A DNA stretch of 64,000 bases from VAYN01 sp964540905. GTDB lineage: Bacteria; Actinomycetota; Thermoleophilia; Solirubrobacterales; 70-9. The stretch covers positions 8,527 to 72,526 of the forward strand of contig CAZIOS010000012.1 in assembly GCA_964540905.1 (NCBI GenBank). The letters run 5' to 3'. Numbering within the stretch: position 1 is the stretch's first letter; the number at the start of each line of letters is the position of its first letter. Under the pieces are notes generated by a model. The model had not been told where the DNA came from. It did no database searches and saw nothing but the letters and a program-made list of their open reading frames with translations. This document shows positions 23,688-32,367 of this stretch, piece by piece. The position numbers were made by a program, and so were the translations under genes.

Positions 23688-23700
23688 TGCCACACTTAGG

Positions 23701-23787
23701 AAGGATGGTCGTGGGGAGTCCCGCCCGCTGCCCTCATAGGCAGCATCCGCTGGAATAAGCGGCTGCAGGCGGCCCCGGTCCATCCTT
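23701..23787 (+). ncRNA. Highly structured intergenic element (branched fold) before the DUF3800 gene
   Basis: An 8-bp closing helix AAGGATGG/CCATCCTT (23701-23708 with 23780-23787) encloses GGGG/CCCC, then CCGCC/GGCGG, and inside these two hairpins side by side: GCTGCC-CTCATA-GGCAGC and CCGCT-GGAATA-AGCGG. The nested and adjacent helices form a multi-branch fold of 87 nt. One loop reads CTCATA as in a Met anticodon, but there is no T-arm, so it is not a tRNA. It may be a leader RNA of the gene starting at 23811, a separate small RNA, or the ccdA terminator. The fold is seen by eye only. Confidence 0.45.
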
Positions 23788-23810
23788 TCTTCGTAGGTAG
23801 GGGGGTCGGG

Positions 23811-24569
23811 GTGCTGTATCGGGTCTATGTGGACGAGGCGGGGGATCGCGGCATCTCGACCCGATCGGCGTGCCATTTCGTCGTCTCCGCGGTCGTCGTT
23901 GCCGACGAGGACGACGCTGACCTAAGAGGGCAGCTCGGGACCCTGCGCGGCGAACTCGGGCGCCATCCAGGCCATGTTCTGCATTTCGTCAAGTTCAGCC
24001 ACTCGCAGCGGCTCAAGGCGGTGCAGGACCTGTCCAACTCTTCATTGGCCGCGATCGTCAACGTCATCGTCCACAAGGATTTGCTCGGACAGCCCCTTCC
24101 CAGTGGGGAGATGGCCCATATCTCCCGGCCCGATCCGATGTACCTGTGGGCGCTTCGCCTGCTTCTAGAGCGTGTCTCTTGGTTTATCGACGAACGGGAC
24201 GGAGACGGCGCGGTGGTGACCTTCGCCCAGTTGCAGGGCTTCAAAGCCCAGAAGCTTCACGACTACCGTGCCGCGCTCGAAGCCACCGCCGAGGTCGACA
24301 TCCGCTGGCACATCTTTGCCGGGCGGCCCTTCAGGATCGCCAGCCCGAAGTCAGTTGAGTTGCTGCAGGTCGCCGACACGACCGCCTCCGCCCTTTTTCG
24401 AGCGATCGAGTCAGATGCATACGGCAATACCGAGCCACGCTATCTGGAGGAGCTCCGCCCGAAGCTCTACCGAAGAGGCAGCGCCAAGGTGACTTCCTAT
24501 GGCCTCAAGGTCTTTCCGGCGACGGTCTGCCAGGTCGACGGGCCGCTTGCCTTTCTCGGCGATTTCTAG
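23811..24569 (+). CDS. DUF3800 family protein
   Basis: The 252-residue protein starts with YRVYVDEAGDRGI, the acidic N-terminal motif of the DUF3800 family, followed by a HFVVSAVVV strand. Further acidic and histidine residues (DLLGQP, FIDERDGDG) recall an RNase H-like arrangement, and the C-terminal VADTTASALF helix is also typical. No reaction has been assigned that I can vouch for. Its gene is isolated, its codon use looks a little less GC-extreme than its neighbours, and family members often sit in mobile or defence-related contexts. Horizontal gain is plausible. The GTG start follows the structured leader. Confidence 0.75.
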   Translation: MLYRVYVDEAGDRGISTRSACHFVVSAVVVADEDDADLRGQLGTLRGELGRHPGHVLHFVKFSHSQRLKAVQDLSNSSLAAIVNVIVHKDLLGQPLPSGEMAHISRPDPMYLWALRLLLERVSWFIDERDGDGAVVTFAQLQGFKAQKLHDYRAALEATAEVDIRWHIFAGRPFRIASPKSVELLQVADTTASALFRAIESDAYGNTEPRYLEELRPKLYRRGSAKVTSYGLKVFPATVCQVDGPLAFLGDF

Positions 24570-24575
24570 ATCGCG

Positions 24576-24854
24576 TCAGTTGCTGACCGGGGCCACGGTC
24601 TCGAGCTCTTTGCCGACCGCCTCGACAACCTCCAGGCCGTCGTCCTCGAGGTCGCGGGAGCAGACGATGCGGAAGCGGCCGGTGCCGATCGCGCCGTCGG
24701 GGACGACCGGCAGGCCGCGAATCTGCTCCCAGCCCAGCCGCTCGACCTCGAACGGGTTCATCCGCACCTCGGCCGCCGGGAACGGGCAGCTCGAGTTGTG
24801 CTGGTCGATCGCCTTCGAGATCGCCTCCAGGTTCTTCGCCTCGGGAGAAGCCAC
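24576..24854 (-). CDS. Conserved small protein, function unknown
   Basis: The 92-residue soluble protein has a helical start (EAKNLEAISKAIDQ), a CPFPAAEVRMNPFEVERLGW segment and a RFRIVCSRDL strand. I do not recognise a family. The start is GTG 24854, 6 nt after a TAGACT box (24861-24866), which supports a leaderless message. It lies between the DUF3800 gene (convergent, 6 bp) and the binding-protein gene upstream on the same strand. Confidence 0.6.
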   Translation of the reverse strand: MASPEAKNLEAISKAIDQHNSSCPFPAAEVRMNPFEVERLGWEQIRGLPVVPDGAIGTGRFRIVCSRDLEDDGLEVVEAVGKELETVAPVSN

Positions 24855-24869
24855 CGGGCAAGTCTAGGC

Positions 24870-26678
24870 CTAGCGGACCTCTACATAGTCGAACTTCGAG
24901 GAGGTGGGAGTCTGGCCAGGCGCGGCGTATTCGAGCTGCAGCGCGTAGCGGAACCCGCGCTTGAACTTGTGCTTGATCGTGAACTTCGCGCTGCCGGTGG
25001 CGACGCTCACCGCGGCAGCCTGGGCGAAGGTCGCCGGCTTCGCTGCGGCCGTGGCGACGGAAGAGGCTCTGGCGTGCTTCTTCGCGTGTCGCCTGCCCCG
25101 CAGCCTGCCGGTCTGCAGCGCCAGCAGCCGGACCGTGGCGCCGCTGACGGTCGGAGGCGAGCCGAGGGCGCCCGACACCGTCACCAGGCCTTTCTTGGCC
25201 TTCACCGCCTTGAAGCTGACCGCGCCGAGACCGTGTGGTTGTGCCGCCGGCGTCGCAACCGTGATCGGGAAGGTTGGTGCGGCGGCGGGCGCGAGCAGAT
25301 CGCCGAAGGCCGGGGTGACGCTGGTGTCCTCGATCTGGGCGAGCTGCCCGGTCGTGACCTGGTAGGAGCCGGTTGCCGGCGGCGCGAAGGTGACGCTGTA
25401 GTTGCCGGCGGCGTCCGTCATCCCGCTGCCGACCACCGTCGGGGTGGCACCGTCGACTCGGTCGACGGTGACGACCTTGCCGGCCAGAGCCGGGTAGCCG
25501 GGCTCGAAGTTTGTCACCCTGCCGCTGACCGTGACCGTCTGGCCGGCGGCGACCGAGCCAGTCGACGGGGTCGCGCTCAGCGCCGGTGAGGCGTCCGCCC
25601 GGAACGGCGGGCCGCCCGGATCGCCGGCGGTGTTGAGGTAGATCCCCAGCTGCGACTGCAGGGCGGGCGAGGTGAGGAAGCCGAGGAAGTCCTTCGCACC
25701 CTGCAGGTTCACCGTCTCACCGGGTTTGGCGGGGTTGATCGCGTAGGCGTGAAAGTAGTCGGTCAGCTCGTTGGCGCCGCCCGGGGCCGACGCGGCGTTT
25801 TCGCGGCTGAGGATCGTCAGGTTGGGGATCGTGCCGGCAGGGTCGGTGCCGGAAAGCAGGTAGTCGAAGGTGCCACGATCGGTCAACGTATAGCAGCCGT
25901 TCGGTACGCTGCCGGCGAGCGTGCAGCTGTTGACGGCGACCACGTTGGCGCCCTGGCTGGCGCCGGTGTTGATCAAGTACCAGCTCGGATTGTGGGGCGA
26001 GGCGACGGTGCCGCTGTCCGGACACGCCTGGCCGGACGTCGCCTGGACCGAGGGGTCGATCGGCGACATCCCGCCGCCGTCGCCGACGCTGACGTTGCAG
26101 AGCACGACGTTGGCGGGCGTCAGGCCGGCGCTGTAGACCAGCGCCCAGATCGCGTGCTCCCTGATCGTCACGACCGAGGCGGTGGTGGTGCCACCGCGGC
26201 TGATGAAGGTGGCGTGCCCGGAGACGCCGGCCGTGGCGATGTCCGCGAACGCCTGGGCGACGTTGTGGCCGGCGTTGGCGGCGACGTTGGCGTGGTTGGT
26301 GTCGGCCGTCGGTCCGGCGACGACGAAGTCGCCGCTGTAGACCGCGCTCCCGAACTGGTTTTCATACGAGTAGCCGCCGGCGACGAATGCGCTCTCGAGC
26401 GCCGGACTGTCGAGGAAAACCACGCTGGGACCACCGGTGCCGTTCTCGGCGCTCTGAACCGCGGTGGAGGCGGCCGAGCCGGTGTAATTGAGCGTGTACT
26501 GAGGGAAGGCGGCCTTGAACTGGGGCTGGACCACGTGCTGGATCAGGCCGGAATCGGCGGGGCCGCTGGCGCCGACGACGGTGACGGTAGAGGCGTTGTC
26601 GGCGCTGGCCGGGACGGGCGCCAGCAGGATCGCCACGACCGCGCTCGCGCACCCGAGGAGAGACGCCGGAATCCTCAT
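24870..26678 (-). CDS. Secreted periplasmic-binding-like protein (TupA/PstS type) with C-terminal Ig-like repeats
   Basis: The 602-residue protein has a signal peptide (residues 1-26, cut near ASA-DN), then a type II binding-protein domain with VTVVGASGPADS at its start and a serine/threonine ligand pocket pattern (GSAAS, ISRGGTTT), resembling TupA or PstS-like anion receptors. From about residue 375 a Big/CarboxypepD-like module follows, then a basic RLRGRRHAKKHARA linker and a final beta module. No ABC transporter genes are next to it. TATGCT lies 6 nt before the ATG. Ligand and surface attachment are unknown. Confidence 0.7.
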   Translation of the reverse strand: MRIPASLLGCASAVVAILLAPVPASADNASTVTVVGASGPADSGLIQHVVQPQFKAAFPQYTLNYTGSAASTAVQSAENGTGGPSVVFLDSPALESAFVAGGYSYENQFGSAVYSGDFVVAGPTADTNHANVAANAGHNVAQAFADIATAGVSGHATFISRGGTTTASVVTIREHAIWALVYSAGLTPANVVLCNVSVGDGGGMSPIDPSVQATSGQACPDSGTVASPHNPSWYLINTGASQGANVVAVNSCTLAGSVPNGCYTLTDRGTFDYLLSGTDPAGTIPNLTILSRENAASAPGGANELTDYFHAYAINPAKPGETVNLQGAKDFLGFLTSPALQSQLGIYLNTAGDPGGPPFRADASPALSATPSTGSVAAGQTVTVSGRVTNFEPGYPALAGKVVTVDRVDGATPTVVGSGMTDAAGNYSVTFAPPATGSYQVTTGQLAQIEDTSVTPAFGDLLAPAAAPTFPITVATPAAQPHGLGAVSFKAVKAKKGLVTVSGALGSPPTVSGATVRLLALQTGRLRGRRHAKKHARASSVATAAAKPATFAQAAAVSVATGSAKFTIKHKFKRGFRYALQLEYAAPGQTPTSSKFDYVEVR

Positions 26679-26733
26679 CGCGGGAGCATAAACCCGGACC
26701 TGGAGCCGCCGGGACGGGCCTTACGGTTAAGCG

Positions 26734-27828
26734 GTGAACGACAGGCGCTGCATCGCCCACCTCGATATGGACGCCTTCTACGCGTCCGTCGAGCTGGGGC
26801 GGCGGCCGGAGCTGAAGGGGAAGCCGGTGGTGGTCTGCGGGTCGGGGCCGCGGGCGGTGGTGACGACGGCGAGCTACGAGGCGCGGAAGCTGGCCGGGAT
26901 CCACTCGGCGATGCCGGCGGCGGTGGCGCGGCGGCGTCTGCCGGACGCGGTCTACCTGCGGCCGGACTTCCCCGCCTATCGCGGGGCCTCGGCGCGGGTG
27001 ATGGAGGTGCTGCGGGCCAACGTCGAGACGGTCGAGGTGGTCGGGCTCGACGAGGCCTACCTCGACCTCAGCGGCCTCTTCTCGCCGAAGGCGACGATGC
27101 GGCGGATCGCGACCGAGATCCGCGAGGAGACGGGATTGACCTGCTCGGTCGGGATCTCCGAGAGCCGGCTGCTGGCGAAGATCGTCAGCGAGCTCGGCAA
27201 GCCCGCCGGCCTGGTCGTGCTCTCGCGCGAGGACGCGCTCGCGCGCTTCGCCGCCGAGTCCCCGGGTCTCGTCCCCGGGATTGGCCCCAAGACCGTGGTC
27301 AAGCTGGAGCGGATGGGGGTCCGCACCCTGGCCGAGCTCGGGCGTCGCGACTCCGCGGAGCTGGAGGCGGCCTTCGGGCCGCGCTCGGGCGCCTGGCTGC
27401 ACGCCCGCGGCCGGCTCTGGGACGAGACCCCCATCACCGTCGCCCGCGAGACCAAATCGCAGTCGGCGGAGACGACCTTCGACGTCGACGTCGACGACCG
27501 CGCCGCCCTGGAGGCGGCGCTGGCCGAGCTGACGGAGGAGCTTTGCCGGCGCCTGCGCAAGCGCGAGCTGGAGGGGCGCACGGTCGGGATCAAGATCCGG
27601 CTCGACGACTGGACCAACGTCAGCCGCTCCCACACCCTCGAGGAGCCGACCGCCGACCCGGAGGTGGTGCGGCCGCTGGCGCTGGAGCTGCTGCGCGCCT
27701 ACGACCCGCCGCGGCCGGTGCGGCTGCTCGGCGTCCGCCTCGCCTCGTTCGGGGGCGAAGCGGACGCCGAGGCTGCCGCGGCCACCGACGACCCGGCCGG
27801 GCAGCTGCGGCTGAGCCTGCCGGCCTGA
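26734..27828 (+). CDS. dinB: DNA polymerase IV (Y family)
   Basis: The 364-residue Y-family polymerase has HLDMDAFYASVE (catalytic Asp) near residue 9, the second catalytic site VVGLDEAYLDLSG near residue 103, VGISESRLLAKIVSELGKP and the helix-hairpin-helix PGIGPKTVVKLERMG near residue 185. The little-finger domain follows. The very end, GQLRLSLPA, resembles a beta-clamp binding pentapeptide. It carries out translesion synthesis. A GTG start lies 6 nt after TACGGT. No LexA-like box was noticed upstream. Confidence 0.93.
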   Translation: MNDRRCIAHLDMDAFYASVELGRRPELKGKPVVVCGSGPRAVVTTASYEARKLAGIHSAMPAAVARRRLPDAVYLRPDFPAYRGASARVMEVLRANVETVEVVGLDEAYLDLSGLFSPKATMRRIATEIREETGLTCSVGISESRLLAKIVSELGKPAGLVVLSREDALARFAAESPGLVPGIGPKTVVKLERMGVRTLAELGRRDSAELEAAFGPRSGAWLHARGRLWDETPITVARETKSQSAETTFDVDVDDRAALEAALAELTEELCRRLRKRELEGRTVGIKIRLDDWTNVSRSHTLEEPTADPEVVRPLALELLRAYDPPRPVRLLGVRLASFGGEADAEAAAATDDPAGQLRLSLPA

Positions 27829-27834
27829 GCGCCG

Positions 27835-28482
27835 CTAGCGGCTCGAGAGCACGATGCCGAGGCCGGGGAAGCCGAGCCGTTCCTTGGTCACCGTGGTCAG
27901 GTCGAAATCGCGACCCGCCACGTAGGGGCCGCGGTCGATCACCGGCACCGTCACCGTGCGGCCGTGGTAGCGCAGCTTCACCTCGGTGCCGCAGGGCAGC
28001 GTCTTGTTGGCGACGCCGAGCGTCCCCGGCTCCAGGGTGCCGCCGCAGGCGACGCCGTTGCCGTAGAGCCCGGGGCCGTAGTAGGAGGCCTCGGCGGTGC
28101 GGTAGGCGGTCGCCAGCCGGGCGGCGCTGACCGCGCCCCGGCCGCGGCGATCGTGGACGCCGAAGGCCCGCACCGCGTAGGTGCCGGTCCGCGCCGGCGT
28201 CCAGCGCAGGCGGAAGCTCCCGTCCGGCCTGGTGTGGACGGAGCTGATCTCGGCGCCGCCGCCGCGGAAGACGACCTTGACCCGGCGGGAGCCGCCCGGC
28301 CGCACCCGGCCGTGGACGACGATCGCCTCGCCCCTCATCAGGGTGTGCTTGGAGAGGTGCAGGGAGACATGGGAATCGACCCGGCCGGGTCGCTGCTGGT
28401 GCTGTGAGTTCTTCGCCGCGGCCGGCGCAATGCCGATCGACAGCGCGGTGGCGGCTGCCACCGCGGGCAGGAGGTATCGCAT
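27835..28482 (-). CDS. Secreted RlpA-like (double-psi beta-barrel) protein
   Basis: The 215-residue protein has a signal peptide (to about residue 23, SIGIAPAAAK), an Ig-like module (about residues 37-110) and a C-terminal RlpA-like DPBB domain with ASYYGPGLYGNGVACGGTL, NKTLPCGTEVKLRY and IDRGPYVAGRDFDLT, which holds the conserved Asp of lytic transglycosylase-like RlpA. It probably acts on peptidoglycan. The c-di-AMP riboswitch in its leader is the classic control of actinobacterial wall-remodelling genes. It converges on dinB with a GCCGCTAGCGGC palindrome at the stop codon. Confidence 0.88.
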   Translation of the reverse strand: MRYLLPAVAAATALSIGIAPAAAKNSQHQQRPGRVDSHVSLHLSKHTLMRGEAIVVHGRVRPGGSRRVKVVFRGGGAEISSVHTRPDGSFRLRWTPARTGTYAVRAFGVHDRRGRGAVSAARLATAYRTAEASYYGPGLYGNGVACGGTLEPGTLGVANKTLPCGTEVKLRYHGRTVTVPVIDRGPYVAGRDFDLTTVTKERLGFPGLGIVLSSR

Positions 28483-28502
28483 CTGTTTCGCTCGCTTTCT
28501 CG

Positions 28503-28680
28503 CTGCCTACGGGGTTAGCTGACGGGCTCGCGGGTGCCGGCACAGCGCCGGTGCTCGCTACGGGCGGCTCGCCGCCCGATTCGCCCCGGCCGCGGCATCG
28601 ATCGCCGCGGCATTTGGGTCCCCCGTTCCCGCTCGCGTGGCGCGAGGGGACTCGGCAGATGGGTTCGCTCGTTTGTCGTC
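28503..28680 (-). promoter_or_regulatory. c-di-AMP riboswitch (ydaO/yuaA type)
   Basis: Reading the minus strand from 28680 downwards gives the ydaO landmarks in order: a GAACCC segment near the 5' side, a variable GC-rich hairpin, GGGGGACCCAAA, GGGGCGAATCGGGC with its pairing GCCCGTAGCG, another variable hairpin, and the hallmark 3' end CCCGTCAGCTAACCCCGTAG. Variable arms keep their pairing. The element ends about 20 nt before the start of the RlpA-like gene. In actinobacteria ydaO elements commonly turn off cell-wall hydrolase genes when c-di-AMP is high. Confidence 0.9.
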
Positions 28681-28820
28681 GAACACCGTAGGGCTGCCCT
28701 CAGAGCGGCTTCGTGACCGCCCTCACACGCCTGGGCCGGCGCAAGCAAACGTGCAAACCGCATGAGAATGCGGAAAAGTAGCCTCTTTCGTGCCCAGCCG
28801 ACCTGTGCGAAGATGCATCG

Positions 28821-30269
28821 GTGGCAAGCGAAAGACTGACCGGGCTGGACACCTCGTTTCTCCACATGGAGCGCGCCGGCGCCCACATGCACGTCGCCTC
28901 GACGATCGTCTTCGAAGGCCCGGCTCCCTCCCACGCCGAGTTCCGCGACCACATCGCCTCGCGCCTGCACCTGGTCCCGCGCTTCCGCCAGAAGCTGCGC
29001 TTCGTCCCCTTCGACCAGGGCCGGCCGGTCTGGGTCGACGACCCGCACCTCAACCTCGACTACCACGTCCGCCAGAGCGCGCTGCCGGCGCCGGGCTCCG
29101 ACGAGCAGCTGCGCAACCTGGCGGCGCGGATCTTCTCCCAGCAGCTCGACCGCAGCAAGCCGCTCTGGGAGCTGTGGCTGGTCGAGGGTCCGCACGACGG
29201 CCGCTTCGCGATCGTCGGCAAGAGCCACCACGCGCTGGTCGACGGCGTCTCCGGGGTCGACATCACCACCGTCCTCTTCGACCTCGACGCCGAGCCCCAG
29301 GGCCGGCCCTCCCCGCCGCCGCCCTGGCTGGCGCGCCCGGAACCGACCGACCTGAAGCTGCTCGGCGACGCCGTCCGCGAGCGCCTGACCAGCCCGCGCG
29401 AGATCGTCCGCGGCGCCCGCGCGATACTGCGCGGCCCGCGCCAGGTCCTGCGCGGGGTCGGCGCCACCTCGAAGATGCTGGGCGCCGGCATCGCCGCCCC
29501 CAACAGCGTCTTCAACGTCGAGATCGGCCCCCACCGCCGCTTCGCGATGACCCAGACCGACCTCGCCGACCTCAAGCGGGTCAAGGACAAGCACGGCGGC
29601 ACCGTCAACGACGTGATCCTCTCGATCGTCGCCGGCTCGCTCGGCAACTACCTGCGGGCGCGCGGCCACGACACCGAGGGGCTGGAGCTGCGGGCGATGG
29701 TCCCGGTCAGCGTCCGCGCCGCCGAGGAGCACGGCGCCCTCGGCAACCGGATCTCGGCGATGATGGCGCCGCTGCCGGTCTGGTCCGAGGACCCGGTCGA
29801 GCGGCTGAAGATCATGACCGAGGAGATGGGCGACCTGAAGTCCTCGGGCCAGGCGGTCGGGGCCGAAATCCTGACCAAGATCACCGACTTCGCCCCGACC
29901 ACGATCGCCTCGCAGGCGGCGCGGCTGCAGCCGGCGCAGCGCTTCTTCAACCTCGTCGTCACCAACGTCCCCGGGCCGCAGTTCCCCCTCTACGTGCTGG
30001 GGCGCAAGATGGAGTCGATCTTCCCGATGGTGCCGCTGGCCCGCCGCCAGGCGCTCTGCATCGGAATCATGTCCTACGACGGCCAGGTCAACTTCGGCCT
30101 GATCGGCGACTACGACGCGATGGCCGACCTCGACAGCTTCGCCCTCGACCTCGAGGCGGCGACGGCGGAGGTCGTGGCGACGGCGCCGGCGGGCAGGAAG
30201 CGCAGCAAGGTGGGCAGCGCCTCCAGCAACGGCAGCACCGCGCTCGCATCATCCGAGCCGCGCTCTTAG
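28821..30269 (+). CDS. Wax ester synthase/diacylglycerol acyltransferase (WS/DGAT)
   Basis: The 482-residue protein is a bifunctional acyl-CoA:alcohol/DAG acyltransferase that makes wax esters or triacylglycerol at the inner membrane. It starts LTGLDTSFLHMERAGAHMHV, carries the active-site HHALVDG (HHxxxDG) near residue 134, NVEIGPHRRFA near residue 234 and the late NVPGPQFPLYVLG, the family's full signature set. The Ser/Ala tail of about 30 residues is not conserved. The GTG start is taken because the family start follows directly. It suggests storage-lipid formation, as in mycobacteria. Confidence 0.92.
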   Translation: MASERLTGLDTSFLHMERAGAHMHVASTIVFEGPAPSHAEFRDHIASRLHLVPRFRQKLRFVPFDQGRPVWVDDPHLNLDYHVRQSALPAPGSDEQLRNLAARIFSQQLDRSKPLWELWLVEGPHDGRFAIVGKSHHALVDGVSGVDITTVLFDLDAEPQGRPSPPPPWLARPEPTDLKLLGDAVRERLTSPREIVRGARAILRGPRQVLRGVGATSKMLGAGIAAPNSVFNVEIGPHRRFAMTQTDLADLKRVKDKHGGTVNDVILSIVAGSLGNYLRARGHDTEGLELRAMVPVSVRAAEEHGALGNRISAMMAPLPVWSEDPVERLKIMTEEMGDLKSSGQAVGAEILTKITDFAPTTIASQAARLQPAQRFFNLVVTNVPGPQFPLYVLGRKMESIFPMVPLARRQALCIGIMSYDGQVNFGLIGDYDAMADLDSFALDLEAATAEVVATAPAGRKRSKVGSASSNGSTALASSEPRS

Positions 30270-30306
30270 CGCCAGGCGCCGGACCCAGCCGGGCGGCAGG
30301 CGGCCT

Positions 30307-30702
30307 CTACGCCTGGAAATCGCTGATCTGCCAGTGGTTGCCGGTGGCCGACTGCGCGAGTTCGAAGCTGGTGCCCGAGTCACCCTTGAAGGTCACCACA
30401 GCTGAGCGGCCGCTGACGCTGATCTTGGCGATCTTCAGTGAGCCGAGGTCGACGGAATCGCTGCTCAGGTCTTTCTTCAGGCCCGCCGCGCAGCTGCCGC
30501 CGCCAGATTTGACGAAGGCTTCGAGCTGGGGGTCGATCTCTTCGCAGGCGCTCGCCAGGTCGCCCTTGGCGATCGCCCCATCGAAGCCCTCGACCGCCTT
30601 TCTCACCGCCGTTTCGGAGCTTTCGCCGCCGCCGCAACCGCTCAGCGCCAGGATCGCGACGAGCGTCAAGGCGACGTATCCCGCTTTTCCTCGGCGCATC
30701 AC
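30307..30702 (-). CDS. Small putative lipoprotein with NTF2-like domain
   Basis: The 131-residue protein starts with a basic stretch, a hydrophobic core and lipobox LSGC near residue 22, followed by GGGESSE. The mature part has helix AVRKAVEGFDGAIAKGDLASACEEI and beta strands, as seen in actinobacterial low-molecular-weight lipoproteins and NTF2-like domains. Two cysteines could form a disulfide. A TAGGGT box at 30712-30717 lies 9 nt before the GTG. An in-frame ATG one codon later is the alternative start. Confidence 0.7.
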   Translation of the reverse strand: MMRRGKAGYVALTLVAILALSGCGGGESSETAVRKAVEGFDGAIAKGDLASACEEIDPQLEAFVKSGGGSCAAGLKKDLSSDSVDLGSLKIAKISVSGRSAVVTFKGDSGTSFELAQSATGNHWQISDFQA

Positions 30703-30765
30703 CGTTCGCGAACCCTAGATGGTGCCCGATCGCGATACTTGGCCGGTGATCGCCCCGAGGCAGCC

Positions 30766-32367
30766 GTGCGCGTAGCGCTGGCCCAGATCAACCCCACCGT
30801 CGGCGACATCGACGGCAACGCCGCCAAGATCGCCGAGTGGATCGGCCGCGCCCGCGAGGCGGGCGCCGAGCTGGCGATCTTCCCCGAGCTCTGCCTGCCC
30901 GGCTACCCGGCCGAGGACCTCTACCTGAAGCGCCACTTCCTCGCCGCCAACCGGCGCGCGATCGAGGAGCTGGCCGCGGCGGCGGTCGGCATCGCCGCCC
31001 TGGTCGGCTTCGCCGAGCCGGTCGCCGGCGGCGGCGACTCGCGCCACGCCCACAACTCGACCGCGGTCCTCGCCGACGGCGCCGTGCGGGCCGTCTACCG
31101 CAAGAACCTGTTGCCCAACTACGCCGTCTTCGACGAGCAGCGCTACTTCGTCCCCGGCACCGAGCCGGTCACGATCGAGGTCGCCGGCGAGCCGGTCGGA
31201 CTGACGATCTGCGAGGACTGCTGGGTGCCGGGGCCGCCGGCCCAGACCGAGGCCGAGGAAGGGGCGAAGCTGATCGCCAACCCCTCGGGCTCGCCCTACC
31301 ACCGCGGCAAGGGCCGCGAGCGCGAGGCGATGTTCGCCGAACGCTCGCGCGCCTACGGCGTCCACTTCGCCTTCTGCAACCTGGTCGGCGGCCAGGACGA
31401 GCTCGTCTTCGACGGCCAGAGCATGGTCACCGCCCCCGGCGGTGAGACGATCGCCCGTGCCGCCCAGTTCGAGGAGGAGCTGCTGGTCTGCGACCTGGCC
31501 GGCGGCGGGCCGCTGGCGCCGCCGCTCGCCGACCTCGACGAGGTCTACGCGGCGCTGGTCCTGGGGCTGCGCGACTACGTCGCCAAGAACGGCTTCCGCC
31601 ACGTCGGCATCGCCCTCTCCGGCGGCATCGACTCGGCCCTGGTGGCGCTGTTGGCGGTCGACGCGCTCGGTCCCGAGCGGGTCAGCTGCGTGGTCATGCC
31701 CTCTCCTCATTCCAGCTCCGAAACCCAGGAGGACGCCAGAACCATCGCCCGCAACCTCGGCTGCGAGCTGCTCGAGATCGAGATCGAGCCGATGATGGAG
31801 GGCTACCAGCGGGCGCTCGGCGGCCCCGCCGAGCTCGACCTGGCGGCGGAGAACATCCAGGCGCGGATCCGCGGCAACCTGATGATGGCGCTCTCCAACC
31901 GCCACGGCTGGCTGGTGCTGACGACCGGCAACAAGAGCGAGATGTCGGTCGGCTACGCGACCCTCTACGGCGACATGGCGGGCGGCTTCGCGACGATCAA
32001 GGACGTGCCGAAGGGGCTCGTCTACGAGCTGGTGCGGCGGCGCAACGAGCGCGCCGGCGGCGAGCTGGTGCCGGCCTCGGCGATCGCGCGGGCGCCCTCG
32101 GCGGAGCTGCGCCCGGACCAGCTCGACAGCGACTCCCTCCCTCCCTATGAGCTGCTCGACCGCATCCTCGAGGCCTACGTCGAGCGCGACCAGGGCCGCG
32201 AGGAGATGATCGCGGCGGGGCTGCCGGCGGCGACCGTCGACGAGGTGATCCGCCTGGTCGACCGCTCCGAGTACAAGCGCCGCCAGGCGGCGCCGGGAAT
32301 CCGCATCACCCCGCGCGCCTTCGGCAGGGATCGCCGCCTCCCGATCACGAACCGCTTCGGCGGTTAG
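30766..32367 (+). CDS. nadE: Glutamine-dependent NAD+ synthetase
   Basis: The protein joins an N-terminal nitrilase-like glutaminase (catalytic Glu in FPELCLPGYP, Lys in YRKNLLPNY, Cys in ICEDCW near residue 149) to a C-terminal ammonia-dependent synthetase (SGGIDSAL ATP loop near residue 285, TTGNKSEMSVGYATLYGD). It amidates deamido-NAD in the last step of NAD synthesis. I chose the GTG at 30766 (533 residues) because the family start RVALAQINPTVGDIDGN follows at once and GAGG lies 6-9 nt upstream. The TTG at 30739 is less likely. The stop overlaps the convergent thioesterase stop by 4 bp. Confidence 0.94.
   Translation: MRVALAQINPTVGDIDGNAAKIAEWIGRAREAGAELAIFPELCLPGYPAEDLYLKRHFLAANRRAIEELAAAAVGIAALVGFAEPVAGGGDSRHAHNSTAVLADGAVRAVYRKNLLPNYAVFDEQRYFVPGTEPVTIEVAGEPVGLTICEDCWVPGPPAQTEAEEGAKLIANPSGSPYHRGKGREREAMFAERSRAYGVHFAFCNLVGGQDELVFDGQSMVTAPGGETIARAAQFEEELLVCDLAGGGPLAPPLADLDEVYAALVLGLRDYVAKNGFRHVGIALSGGIDSALVALLAVDALGPERVSCVVMPSPHSSSETQEDARTIARNLGCELLEIEIEPMMEGYQRALGGPAELDLAAENIQARIRGNLMMALSNRHGWLVLTTGNKSEMSVGYATLYGDMAGGFATIKDVPKGLVYELVRRRNERAGGELVPASAIARAPSAELRPDQLDSDSLPPYELLDRILEAYVERDQGREEMIAAGLPAATVDEVIRLVDRSEYKRRQAAPGIRITPRAFGRDRRLPITNRFGG

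Noticed and set aside
23701..23787. tRNA gene (CTCATA loop like a Met anticodon, 87 nt, closing helix)
   Set aside because: No T-arm with GTTCGAATC, the anticodon-like loop has only 6 nt, and no D-arm pattern fits.
27831..27842. GCCGCTAGCGGC palindrome between dinB and the RlpA-like gene as a separate regulatory site
   Set aside because: It contains the stop codon of the RlpA-like gene and is short. At most it helps end the two convergent transcripts.
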